From Streptantibioticus rubrisoli (GTDB lineage Bacteria > Actinomycetota > Actinomycetes > Streptomycetales > Streptomycetaceae): a DNA stretch of 64,000 bases. Positions 51,953 to 59,920 of this stretch are shown here, piece after piece (position 1 is the first letter of the stretch; every line of letters begins with the position of its first letter). The notes below the pieces were generated by a model, which was not told where the DNA came from, did not search any database, and saw only the letters and a list, made by a program, of their open reading frames with translations. The position numbers were made by a program, and so were the translations under genes. Location: NCBI RefSeq assembly GCF_024436055.1, contig NZ_JANFNH010000029.1, positions 19,021 to 83,020 on the forward strand. Direction: 5' to 3'.

Positions 51953-53140
51953 GTGAAGACATTCAAGGTGGTTACGCTCGGCGAAGTAGGCGCCGGCAAG
52001 ACCGTGTTCATGGCGGCGATGTTCCGCAGGCTCGGATTCGAGCGGCAGAACCTCGACTCGGCGACCTACTACCTCACCGCGGCGGACACAGAACGCAACC
52101 AACTCCAGGAACTCTGGGCGACCATCGCAGACCCCGGCCTGCCCTGGCCGGAATCGACCACGCTCAACCGCGTACCCCGGCTGAACTTCACCCTCAACGC
52201 GCTGGACAGCGCGGGCGACGCACAGCCGGTGTGCATGATCCAGTACATCGACTACTCCGGCGAGCGGCTTAGCAGGACCGGCGAGGAGCAGGGCGCGGCG
52301 GGCCCTGTCCAGCAGGAGTTCCGTGACCACATCCGAGAGGCGGACGTGCTGCTGGCGCTGCTCGACGGCCGACGGCTGCGGCAGCTGATGCGCAAGGACC
52401 CGCAAGGCGAGCGCTATCTGCGCCATGACGTCCTGCCCACCCTGTCGACGATCGCCGAGAGCCGCTCCGACTGCGTGGTGCACTTCGTGATCACCAAGTG
52501 GGACCTGTTGGAGCAGCAGAACATCAGCCTGGACCTGGTGATCGACGAACTCCGCAAGAACAAGGACTTCGCGGCGGTGGTGAATCGGCGTGCCAAGCGT
52601 ACGGGCGGCGCCGTCCGGATCATCCCGGTCAGCTCCGTGGGCCGCGGTTTCGCGGCCATCCAGGACGACGACCGCATCACCAAGGTCCCCGGAGCGCGCC
52701 CGATTCCGTGGAACGTCGACGTGCCGGTCGTGGCCCTGCTGCCCGACTTCTACAGCCGGATGCTGGAGGACATCCGGTTGACCTACGAGCGTCGTCTGCC
52801 GCGGAAGGCCGCGTCGTTACTGCTGCGCGGTGCCCGGTTGATGCCGTTCGCGGAGGCACAGCTCGAAGAGTGGATCAACCGGTACGTGGCCGGTGAGGGC
52901 ACCGAGAAGACCCTGGAGAGAACATTTCTCACGGGCCTGGTTCGGTGGGGCGGCCGACGCACCGAGCGTGCCGCCGAGCCGCGCCGCAGGTCCCGCAGGG
53001 AGAGCCGGGCCGCCGAGGAACTGCGCCGCGCCTGCGATCGCATGTTCGCGCAGATCGAAACCCAACTCACCGACTTCGAGCATCATTTCCCGGACTCGAA
53101 GGTGCGTGCCGAGGACGCCTGGCCAGAGGACGCGCCGTGA
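51953..53140 (+). CDS. P-loop GTPase of unknown role (TRAFAC-like)
   Basis: The 395-residue protein starts at GTG 51953, with GGGGGAC just upstream. The G1 loop GEVGAGKT is at residues 10-17, G3 is DYSG at 100-103, G4 is TKWD at 181-184 and G5 lies at VSSVG near 226, so all nucleotide motifs are present and in order. The domain resembles the GTPases found in actinobacterial GTPase-associated gene pairs. The last 130 residues are helical, with a strongly basic stretch (RRTERAAEPRRRSRRESR) and an acidic end. Its stop overlaps the next gene's start (GTGA), so the two products are probably made in fixed ratio. Confidence 0.75.
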   Translation: MKTFKVVTLGEVGAGKTVFMAAMFRRLGFERQNLDSATYYLTAADTERNQLQELWATIADPGLPWPESTTLNRVPRLNFTLNALDSAGDAQPVCMIQYIDYSGERLSRTGEEQGAAGPVQQEFRDHIREADVLLALLDGRRLRQLMRKDPQGERYLRHDVLPTLSTIAESRSDCVVHFVITKWDLLEQQNISLDLVIDELRKNKDFAAVVNRRAKRTGGAVRIIPVSSVGRGFAAIQDDDRITKVPGARPIPWNVDVPVVALLPDFYSRMLEDIRLTYERRLPRKAASLLLRGARLMPFAEAQLEEWINRYVAGEGTEKTLERTFLTGLVRWGGRRTERAAEPRRRSRRESRAAEELRRACDRMFAQIETQLTDFEHHFPDSKVRAEDAWPEDAP

Positions 53141-53943
53141 ACGCCTCCCGCTCCCGCGACGGCCTGATAGGAGGGTGGCCTTTTCTGGTGGGCCGCACGG
53201 TCCATCACGGTCACCGGGCGATGGTGGTGCCCCAGCCGTACCTGGAGGCCGGCCTGCACCACCTTCTGGAGGATGCCGTGGGGGCGGAGGAGTCGCAGCA
53301 TCCTGGCGGTGCGTGGGCGGCTTGGGCGTACGAACTCCCCGATCACCCCCTGCTGTTGATGCGCTCGTTCCTCGCCGCCGACCCGCAGCGCCCGGGCCAG
53401 GTGCTGTGTGACGAGCACTCGCGTCCCATCCGGCTGTACGCGGGCCTGGCCATATCGGAGTTCCCCGATGCCGCGGTCCCGGGGCCGGAGCTGATCAAGG
53501 CCCTGAAGGCGCGCGGCTCGGACGCCTTCTACCGCGCCGTGGCCGAGGAGACGCACGAGGAGCCCATGGCTCCCGAGCCCTCCTTCGCGCTGCCGTTGAA
53601 GGTCACCACCGTCCGCTATCGGGTCACCGACGAGTCGCTCTCCCCGCACGCGGCCGAGGGAACGGCGGCGCGAGAGGCGGGACCGGCCCCCGCCGACCAG
53701 CGACCGCGCCAGCCGATGGCGATGCTGCAGGAGATAGGGCGCGCGCTGGCCGGTCGGCGCACGCGGGAGGACCCGACGGGCGGGAGCGGAACCCGGGACG
53801 TCGTCTGGAAACCATGGGCCGTCCACCTGGTGGAGCTGGCACGGCCGACCGGGAAGCGCGCCCTGACCGCGGCGAACCTCGTCGCGGAAGCCAACCACCC
53901 CTGCTGCCGGATGTCAGGAGGGAGTGGCCGGGAACTCGACTAG
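53137..53943 (+). CDS. Unrecognised partner protein of the GTPase
   Basis: The 268-residue product begins at GTG 53137, inside the GTPase stop. I do not recognise a family. The N-terminal half has aromatic and hydrophobic blocks: LIGGWPFLVGRTVHHGHRAMVVPQPYLEAG, HPLLLMRSFLAADP and RPIRLYAGLAIS. The middle is Pro/Ala-rich (HAAEGTAAREAGPAPADQRPRQP), and the C-terminus is basic. No signal peptide or membrane helix is present. Genetic coupling suggests it acts with the GTPase as an effector, adaptor or target; this is inference. A strong terminator follows 80 bases later. Confidence 0.65.
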   Translation: MNASRSRDGLIGGWPFLVGRTVHHGHRAMVVPQPYLEAGLHHLLEDAVGAEESQHPGGAWAAWAYELPDHPLLLMRSFLAADPQRPGQVLCDEHSRPIRLYAGLAISEFPDAAVPGPELIKALKARGSDAFYRAVAEETHEEPMAPEPSFALPLKVTTVRYRVTDESLSPHAAEGTAAREAGPAPADQRPRQPMAMLQEIGRALAGRRTREDPTGGSGTRDVVWKPWAVHLVELARPTGKRALTAANLVAEANHPCCRMSGGSGRELD

Positions 53944-54023
53944 ATCGGCGCGCAACCCGCACCTTGGTGCGTCACGAACCGGCCGTGTTTGGCGGGCCCC
54001 GCTCGAGGTTCGTTGCCTCGGTG

Positions 54024-54053
54024 AGGCCCGGTCCGCGGAAGCGGACCGGGCCT
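54024..54053 (+). terminator. Strong terminator after the GTPase operon
   Basis: AGGCCCGGTCCGC (54024-54036) pairs perfectly with 54041-54053 around a GGAA tetraloop and is followed by TTTG. Confidence 0.88.
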
Positions 54054-54149
54054 TTGTCATGGCTGCGGGTTCTCGGCGGGCGGGAACGGATCTGCTGGGG
54101 GAGGATGGCTGTGTCCTGTTGTCCGGTCCGCCATGAGGGAGGCAGGCTC

Positions 54150-54779
54150 ATGACGATCCCCTCCGACAGCCCGAGCGCCGGCGGCCTGCGGGGCGAGCAG
54201 CGCCCCTACGGCACCGGTCCCACCGGGACGTTCCTGACCGCACTGGGCAACTCCGCCTGGCAGGTGCTGCTGACCGCCGGTGTGGTGGCGGTGGCGGTGG
54301 GTATCTGCCTACTGGTGTGGCCGGGGGCCTCGCTGGTGGTGGTCGCCGACCTCTTCGGCATCTACCTGCTGGTGAGCGGTGTCTTCCAGCTCGCGGGGGC
54401 GTTCGGCACCCACGTACCGGGACATCTGCGGGTGCTCAGCTTCGTCACCGGCGCGCTGAGCGTGCTGCTGGGACTGCTCTGCTTCCGCGGGCCCGCGCAG
54501 TCGCTGCTGCTGCTCGCCCTGTGGATCGGCTTCGGCTGGCTGCTGCGCGGCGTCATGCTGACCGCGGTCGCGCTCTCCCACCATGAGCTGCCCGCGCGCG
54601 GCTGGCAGGTGTTCCTCGGCATCATCACGCTGCTCGGCGGCATCGTGCTGATCGTCGAGCCGTTCCGCTCCATCGCCGTGCTGACCGTGGTCGCGGGCGT
54701 CTGGCTGGTGGTGCTCGGGGTGGTCGAGGTGGTGCACGGGATCCAGCTGCGCACCCGAACCCACCGTCTCACCTCCTGA
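54150..54779 (+). CDS. HdeD/DUF308 family membrane protein
   Basis: A 209-residue membrane protein starting at ATG 54150 with GAGGGAGG upstream. After a 28-residue hydrophilic lead there are six hydrophobic helices in three pairs (WQVLLTAGVVAVAVGICLLVWPG, LFGIYLLVSGVFQLAGAF and so on), the DUF308 repeat pattern of HdeD. Enteric HdeD is linked to acid resistance; the actinobacterial role is not established. It is transcribed alone, with chorismate mutase 43 bases downstream. Confidence 0.85.
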   Translation: MTIPSDSPSAGGLRGEQRPYGTGPTGTFLTALGNSAWQVLLTAGVVAVAVGICLLVWPGASLVVVADLFGIYLLVSGVFQLAGAFGTHVPGHLRVLSFVTGALSVLLGLLCFRGPAQSLLLLALWIGFGWLLRGVMLTAVALSHHELPARGWQVFLGIITLLGGIVLIVEPFRSIAVLTVVAGVWLVVLGVVEVVHGIQLRTRTHRLTS

Positions 54780-54822
54780 TACGCGGTCCGCAGGGCCTCG
54801 CGCGGCTTGTAGCATTTCGGGG

Positions 54823-55146
54823 ATGAGCGACCACGTGACCAACGGCGCCGCCTTCGACGAGCAGGCCCAGCGAGAGCTGCTGCGGCTGCGCGCCAGTATC
54901 GACAACCTTGACGCGGCCCTGGTCCATCTGCTCGCCGAGCGCTTCAAGTGCACCCAGGCCGTGGGCCACCTCAAGGCGGCACACAACCTGCCCCCGGCCG
55001 ATCCCGCCCGCGAGGTGTCACAGATCGCCCGGCTGCGGAAGCTGGCGGAGGACGCCCATCTCGACCCGGCCTTCGCGGAGAAGTTCCTGACCTTCATCAT
55101 CGAAGAGGTGGTCCAGCACCACAAGGCGATCGCCCAGGACTACTGA
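54823..55146 (+). CDS. Chorismate mutase (AroQ class)
   Basis: The 107-residue all-helical protein converts chorismate to prephenate for Phe and Tyr. AroQ features are LLRLRASIDNLDAALVHLLAERFKCTQAVGHLKAAHNLPPADPAREVSQIARLRKLA and the final helix with FIIEEVVQHHKAIAQ. The Arg of LLRLRASID, the Lys of VGHLKA and the Asp of PPADPAR are in the expected active-site places. A TAGCAT -10-like hexamer 8 bases before the ATG and no ribosome site suggest leaderless transcription. A dispersed repeat begins right after its stop. Confidence 0.9.
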   Translation: MSDHVTNGAAFDEQAQRELLRLRASIDNLDAALVHLLAERFKCTQAVGHLKAAHNLPPADPAREVSQIARLRKLAEDAHLDPAFAEKFLTFIIEEVVQHHKAIAQDY

Positions 55147-55278
55147 AGCGCTCCGCTGGGAGTGCGGTGATATGCCGTCGCTTGAGAGTGCGGTGATATG
55201 CCGTCGATCGTCCGCGGCTTCGTCGTGGCTGGTCGCGCCCAGGCGGCGGAGCCGCACATGAACACAGCCCCGCGCCCC
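55147..55278 (+). repeat. Dispersed intergenic repeat, copy A (132 bp, with internal tandem duplication)
   Basis: This element starts at the chorismate mutase stop codon. Copy B (59815-59920) is its inverted counterpart. The ends match: AGCGCTCCGCTGGGAGTG at one side and a 54-bp identical tract at the other (from GTGGCTGGTCGCGCCC to the CCGCGCCCC end). Copy A holds an extra 26 bp: a 21-bp unit (55160-55180) is repeated at 55186-55206. Confidence 0.9.
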
Positions 55279-55294
55279 TTTGATGGCGCATGGC

Positions 55295-55330
55295 GATGCC
55301 CCGGCCGGGTGGGGGTCCGGTCGGGGCATC
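55295..55330. terminator. Hairpin between chorismate mutase and chitinase genes
   Basis: GATGCCCCGGCCGG (55295-55308) pairs with CCGGTCGGGGCATC (55317-55330) with one G-T pair. It lies 21 bases past the chitinase stop and can serve both convergent genes. Confidence 0.75.
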
Positions 55331-55351
55331 TGGTTCAAGGGGCGGCGCTGA

Positions 55352-56803
55352 TCAACCGCCGTATGCCGAGAAGGCCTTGGCGAACGCGTTCGGGTCCTGG
55401 CTGATCGACGAGCAGGTCGCGTCGGCGGAGTTCTTGGCGCCACCGGGGCACTGCTTGTCCCGGGTCGCGGACCACATCGACAGCCACGCCAGGTTCTTGG
55501 ACTTGGCGAAGTCGGCCAGCTTGGTGGCGTCCGCCACGGTGAAGGTCTCGGTGCTGACGTCGTTGACCCCGATCATCGGAGTGACCGCGATCTTCTTCCA
55601 CGCGTCCGCGTCGGAGATCCCCAGCACGCTCTTGACCTGGCTCTGGGTGGCGGTGGCGCCGTCGATGGCGTACTGGCCCATGTCGCCGGTGAACGACGAG
55701 CCGTAGTCCATCGCCATGATGTTGACCGCGTTGATGTCCACGCCGTTGCGCTTGGCGTCGGCCAGCAGGTTGATGCCGTCCTGGGTGAGCCCGGTGGGCA
55801 TGGCGGGCAGTGTGAAGGAGACCTCAAGGCCCGGGTGGGACTTCTGCAGTTGGGCGATGGCCTGGGCGCGCTGGGTGTTGGCGGAGGTGTTGGTGAGCGC
55901 GCCGCCCTCCACGTCGAAGTCGACCTTGGTGAGCTTGTACTGGTCGATGACCTTGCCGTACGCGGACGCCAGCGCGGACGCCGACGAGCAGGTGGTGGCC
56001 AGCTCGTTGCCGTTGGCGCCGCCGAAGGAGACCCGTACGTCGCCGCCCGCCGCGCGCAGCGCGCCGATCTGACCGGCGGTGGTGTTACCGCCCAGGTCGG
56101 TCACGCCGCCCCACTTGGGGGTGCAGGAGCCGCCGTCGGTGATGAAGGCGAGGTTGAACTGCTTGACGCCGGTCGCCTTCTCGGCGGCCACCAGGTCGTA
56201 CGCCGGGTAGAGCGAGGTGTCGACGTACGGGGAGAAGCCCGCGTTGGCCGAACTGCCGTTGCCGGTAACGATGGTGGGAGTGGCGGTCGGTGTCGGGCTC
56301 TGGGTGGGAGTGGCGGTCGGGGACGGGGGCGGGGTGGCCGTGGGGCGGCCGGTGGGGGTCGGGGTGGGTCCTTCACCCGCCGAGCACTTGCCTTCGTTGA
56401 TGAGGCAGTTGGCCGGGGCGGCCGCGGACCCGCCGATGGCGACGAAGCCGACGGTGACCGACTTCCCGGCCGGTATGGAGCTGTCCCAGGACTCACCGGT
56501 GACGGTGATCGTCTGACCGCTGGCGGTGTACTTGCCGTTCCACAGCGAGCTGATCTTCGTGCCGCTGGGCAGGTCGAACTTCAGCGTCCAGCCGGACAGC
56601 GCCTGGTTCGAGGAGTTGGTGATCACATACTGGCCGGTGTAACCACCGCTCCAGCCGCTGGTCTTGGTGAACGCGGCACCCAGCGAGGCCGCCTGCGCCG
56701 AGCCCGCGAGGGCGACCGCGGTGCCCGCGACCGCCGCGCAGACCACGACGCCGCCGATCAACTGGAGCCTGCGGCTGGCGCGGTGGCGGTGCGAACTACT
56801 CAT
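55352..56803 (-). CDS. Secreted chitinase: CBM2 plus GH18
   Basis: The 483-residue protein has a Sec signal (residues 1-38, ending AQA before ASLG). A family 2 cellulose/chitin-binding module follows (about 39-135: GYTGQYVITNSS, WTLKFDLPSG, ESWDSSIPAGKSVTVGF). A Thr/Pro linker comes next, then the GH18 barrel (about 185-483). The GH18 active site is KVDFDVEGG near residue 295, with the catalytic Glu; MAMDYGSSF supplies the conserved Met-Asp-Tyr. It hydrolyses chitin outside the cell. Upstream DNA has an AGACCAG half-site like that of DasR operators, but not a full site. Confidence 0.93.
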   Translation of the reverse strand: MSSSHRHRASRRLQLIGGVVVCAAVAGTAVALAGSAQAASLGAAFTKTSGWSGGYTGQYVITNSSNQALSGWTLKFDLPSGTKISSLWNGKYTASGQTITVTGESWDSSIPAGKSVTVGFVAIGGSAAAPANCLINEGKCSAGEGPTPTPTGRPTATPPPSPTATPTQSPTPTATPTIVTGNGSSANAGFSPYVDTSLYPAYDLVAAEKATGVKQFNLAFITDGGSCTPKWGGVTDLGGNTTAGQIGALRAAGGDVRVSFGGANGNELATTCSSASALASAYGKVIDQYKLTKVDFDVEGGALTNTSANTQRAQAIAQLQKSHPGLEVSFTLPAMPTGLTQDGINLLADAKRNGVDINAVNIMAMDYGSSFTGDMGQYAIDGATATQSQVKSVLGISDADAWKKIAVTPMIGVNDVSTETFTVADATKLADFAKSKNLAWLSMWSATRDKQCPGGAKNSADATCSSISQDPNAFAKAFSAYGG

Positions 56804-57027
56804 CGGGGTTGCCTACCTCTGTGTCCGGGGTGTGGGGGGATGGCAGCACGCTAGCGGCTGGAAAACGGACAAAAAGCCAGTTCAGGGCGGGCACGGCTGG
56901 TCTTATGGCGTGCTTAAGGAACCCATCGGCAGGGGTTATGCTTCGCCGCCGCGCCGCCTCGGTCGCCCGCCGTCGCAGCGGTTCTGGGAGGGGTTCGGGG
57001 GCTTCTACGCGGCCTCGGGGACGCCGA

Positions 57028-58509
57028 TCAGCCGTCGCGACGGCGGACGTTCTCCGCCGCGGCGGCGAGCAGCCGAGACGGCGCGGTTCGGCGGTTGCGG
57101 GACGGCCGCATCCGCGACACCCAGGACCCAGCCGCCAGCCCCCTGCGGCGCCGTACGACCCGGTGCCCCCGGCGCGCCCCGATCCGGGTGCGGGGCTGCA
57201 GCGCCAGCCACACCCGTACCTCGGTGCCGCCCAGCACCGAGCGGCCCAACGCCACGTCGCCGCCGGTGGATTCGGCGACCCGGCGCACGATGTCCAGCCC
57301 GAGGCCGGTGGAGCCCGGGCGCCCGTCACCCTGCCCGCGCCGCAGCGCCGCCGCCGGGTCCTTGATGCCGGGACCGGCGTCGGAGACCAGCACGATCACC
57401 GCGTCCTCGGAGCTGTGCACGTCGACGGCGAACGCGGTGCCCTCCGGGGTGTGCCGGAAGACATTGCCGAGCAACGCGTCCAGCGCCGCGGCGAGTTCGG
57501 CACGGGCCACCGGCACCCGCGCCGGGCGGTCCACGCCCGCGGTGCTCACCCGGCGGCCCTGGTCCTCGGCGAGCGCCGACCAGAACGCCATCCGCTCCCT
57601 GATCACCTCTGCCGCGTCGCACCCCGCGGCCGCCGCGCTGGCCGAGGCGGAGTGCTGGGCCTGGCCGCGCGCGGTGCGGATGATCTGGTCGACCTCGCGC
57701 TCCAGTTGGGCCACCGCCTGCCGTGTCTGCTCGGCGGCCGGGCCGTCGCCCAGCGATGCCGCGTTCAGCCGTAGCACGGTGAGCGGGGTGCGCAACCGGT
57801 GCGACAGGTCGGCGGCCAACTCCCGTTCATTGGCGAGTAGTTGGGCGACCTTGTCGGCCATGGAGTTGAACGCGACCGCGGCGGCGCGCAGTTCGGACGG
57901 CCCGTCCTCACGTACCCGTACCCCCAACCGGCCCTGGCCGAGGTCGCGGGCGGCGGCGGCCAGCCGCCGGGCCGGGCGGACCAGCCGGGTGCCCAGCCGG
58001 TCGGCGACCGCCACCGAGCCCACCACCAGACCGGCGCCGACCAGCGCGAGCACCGCCCATGCCGCGGTCACCCCGCGGGTCACCTCGCCCTCCGGCACGA
58101 AGACCTCGACCACGGCGATCGAGCCGGAACTGACGGCGGTGGGTTGCAGCAGCGCGTAACCGCCGGGCACCCGCAGGGTCGACGCCCGGCCGAGCCTGCT
58201 GGCGGTGTCGAGGTCGGCCCGGGTGACCCACTGGCGGCCGATCTCGACCTCCCCGCCGGATCCGGCGGCCGGTACGTGGACGGCGATCCGGCCGTCGGCG
58301 CCCGCCTGGGTGGAGGCGACCGCACGGTCCAGCTGGGTGCGGTCGGTGGTGATGGCCAGGGCCGGGCCGATCGCCGCCGCCTGCCGCTCGGCGTTGGTCA
58401 GCGCGCGGTCGCGGGCCATCTCCCGTACCACCAGGCCGAGCGGTACGGCGAACGCCAGCACCACCATGGCGGTCACCGCCACGACCACTCTGACCAGTGC
58501 CCATCTCAT
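57028..58509 (-). CDS. Two-component sensor histidine kinase
   Basis: A 493-residue membrane kinase. The first helix (VRVVVAVTAMVVLAFAVPLGLVV) and a second one (AAWAVLALVGAGLVVGSVAVADRLG) frame an extracytoplasmic sensor of about 120 residues. HAMP follows, then the H-box LAADLSHRLRTPLTVLRLN with the phosphorylated His, the N-box DALLGNVFRHTPEG and the G boxes SDAGPGIKD and GSTGLGLDIV. The C-terminus is a long basic tail (RRGHRVVRRRRG...). Its ATG overlaps the response regulator stop (ATGA). The pair diverges from a small secreted protein gene. Confidence 0.93.
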   Translation of the reverse strand: MRWALVRVVVAVTAMVVLAFAVPLGLVVREMARDRALTNAERQAAAIGPALAITTDRTQLDRAVASTQAGADGRIAVHVPAAGSGGEVEIGRQWVTRADLDTASRLGRASTLRVPGGYALLQPTAVSSGSIAVVEVFVPEGEVTRGVTAAWAVLALVGAGLVVGSVAVADRLGTRLVRPARRLAAAARDLGQGRLGVRVREDGPSELRAAAVAFNSMADKVAQLLANERELAADLSHRLRTPLTVLRLNAASLGDGPAAEQTRQAVAQLEREVDQIIRTARGQAQHSASASAAAAGCDAAEVIRERMAFWSALAEDQGRRVSTAGVDRPARVPVARAELAAALDALLGNVFRHTPEGTAFAVDVHSSEDAVIVLVSDAGPGIKDPAAALRRGQGDGRPGSTGLGLDIVRRVAESTGGDVALGRSVLGGTEVRVWLALQPRTRIGARRGHRVVRRRRGLAAGSWVSRMRPSRNRRTAPSRLLAAAAENVRRRDG

Positions 58510-59192
58510 GGCCGCGGCCCCGGCGGCTCCAGCTTGACCCCGACACCGCGCACGGTGTGCAGATAGCGCGGACTCGCCGCGGTCTCACCGAGTTTGCGGC
58601 GCAGCCAGGACAGGTGCACATCGATGGTCTGGTCGTCGCCGTAGGCCTGCTGCCACACCTCGGCGAGCAGTTCACGGCGGGCCACCACCACTCCGGGCCG
58701 GGCGGCGAGGAAGGCCAGTAGGTCGAACTCGCGCCGGGTCAGGTCCAACGCGGCGCCGTCCAGCAGCGCCTCACGCCGCTGCACGTCGATCCGCAGTCCT
58801 CCGACGTGCAGCACCGGGGACGCCTCGGCGGTGCGCGAGCGGCGCAGTACCGCGGCCAGCCGCGCCGAAAGGTGTTCCACCGAGAAGGGTTTGACCAGGT
58901 AGTCGTCGGCGCCGTCGTTGAGCAGCCGGACGATCTCCGCCTCGTCGTCGCGCGCGGTGGCCACAATCACCGGCACGTTGGTGATGCCGCGCAGCATCTT
59001 CAGCGCCTCGGCGCCGTCGAGGTCGGGCAGGCCGAGGTCCAGGATCACCACGTCGAACCCCACCTGCGCCACCTCGCGCAGCGCCTCCAGGGCGGTGCCG
59101 ACACTGCGTACGGTGTGCGATGCCTCGCTGAGGTGGCGGATGAGCGCGGAACGCACGAACTGGTCGTCCTCGACCACGAGCACACTTGCCAT
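58506..59192 (-). CDS. Two-component response regulator, OmpR/PhoB family
   Basis: The 228-residue regulator has a receiver domain (VLVVEDDQFVRSAL, phosphorylated Asp in VVILDLGLPDLDG, conserved Thr in IVATARDD and Lys in DDYLVKPFS) and a winged-helix output (DLTRREFDLLAFLAARPGVVVARRELLAEVW, IDVHLSWLRRKLGE, LHTVRGVGVKL). ATG 59192 is the likely start; an upstream codon adds three residues. It is followed by its kinase gene with a 4-base overlap. The divergent secreted-protein gene 80 bases away is a natural target. Confidence 0.94.
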   Translation of the reverse strand: MASVLVVEDDQFVRSALIRHLSEASHTVRSVGTALEALREVAQVGFDVVILDLGLPDLDGAEALKMLRGITNVPVIVATARDDEAEIVRLLNDGADDYLVKPFSVEHLSARLAAVLRRSRTAEASPVLHVGGLRIDVQRREALLDGAALDLTRREFDLLAFLAARPGVVVARRELLAEVWQQAYGDDQTIDVHLSWLRRKLGETAASPRYLHTVRGVGVKLEPPGPRP

Positions 59193-59271
59193 GCCCGGCA
59201 CCGTACGCCATAACGGGCCAGCCGCTCCCGGCGCGTTCCGGCGCCCGGGACGGGTGGGGCAGGATGGTTGG

Positions 59272-59769
59272 GTGCGAAGAGCGTTGGTTCACACCGGTGC
59301 GTGGGCGTTGGCCACGGGGGCGGCGATCGGTCTGTCCTGGTACGGGGTTCACACCGTGTTGGCCGGTACGGTGTACGACCCGCCGCGCGCGTTGCCGATC
59401 TCCGGGGGCGACGCGTCGGCCAGCGCGCTGCCCAGCAGCAGTCCTGAGACCTCGTCCACCCACCGGCCCAGGCCGCAGGACTCCCCGTCAGCATCACCGT
59501 CCCAGCCCGCCGCCTCCCAACTGTCGCCGCACCAGACGCAGTCCACCGGGACCGTCTACAGCTACACGGTCAACGGCGGCCGGGTGGCGATCGATCTGGC
59601 GCCGTCCTCGGCCTCGTTGGTGTCCGCGACGCCCAACTCGGGCTGGTCCATGCAGGTATGGAAGCAGAACGGCTGGCTACGGGTGGACTTCACCTCGGGC
59701 GGTCACGCCTCCTCGGTGTTCTGTACGTGGAACGGGCATGCGCCGACCGTTCAGACCTATGAGTCTTGA
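59272..59769 (+). CDS. Small secreted or membrane-anchored protein divergent from the two-component system
   Basis: The 165-residue product starts at GTG 59272 with AGGATGG upstream. It has one N-terminal hydrophobic segment (VHTGAWALATGAAIGLSWYGVHTVLAG) without a clear cleavage site, then a Ser/Pro/Gln-rich linker (about 45-85) and a small C-terminal domain with GTVYSYTVNGGRVAIDLAPSSASLVSATPNSGWSMQVWKQNGWLRVDF. The last domain looks like a beta-rich extracytoplasmic fold. No family is recognised. Its position suggests control by, or signalling to, the sensor kinase. Confidence 0.72.
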   Translation: MRRALVHTGAWALATGAAIGLSWYGVHTVLAGTVYDPPRALPISGGDASASALPSSSPETSSTHRPRPQDSPSASPSQPAASQLSPHQTQSTGTVYSYTVNGGRVAIDLAPSSASLVSATPNSGWSMQVWKQNGWLRVDFTSGGHASSVFCTWNGHAPTVQTYES

Positions 59770-59814
59770 CGACTCAGGTGGAGCTTCGCCCCCGAACCCC
59801 CGTTGGGCCCTGAC

Positions 59815-59920
59815 GGGGCGCGGGGCTGTGTTCATGTGCGGCTCCGCCGCCTGGGCGCGACCAGCCACAACGGCGCCGCGGACGATCGACCGCGCATCGC
59901 GGCACTCCCAGCGGAGCGCT
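59815..59920 (-). repeat. Dispersed intergenic repeat, copy B (106 bp)
   Basis: Read on the minus strand it begins at the stop codon of the spermidine-synthase-like gene and matches copy A (55147-55278), except that it lacks the 26-bp tandem duplication. A 54-bp stretch is identical in both copies. Confidence 0.9.
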
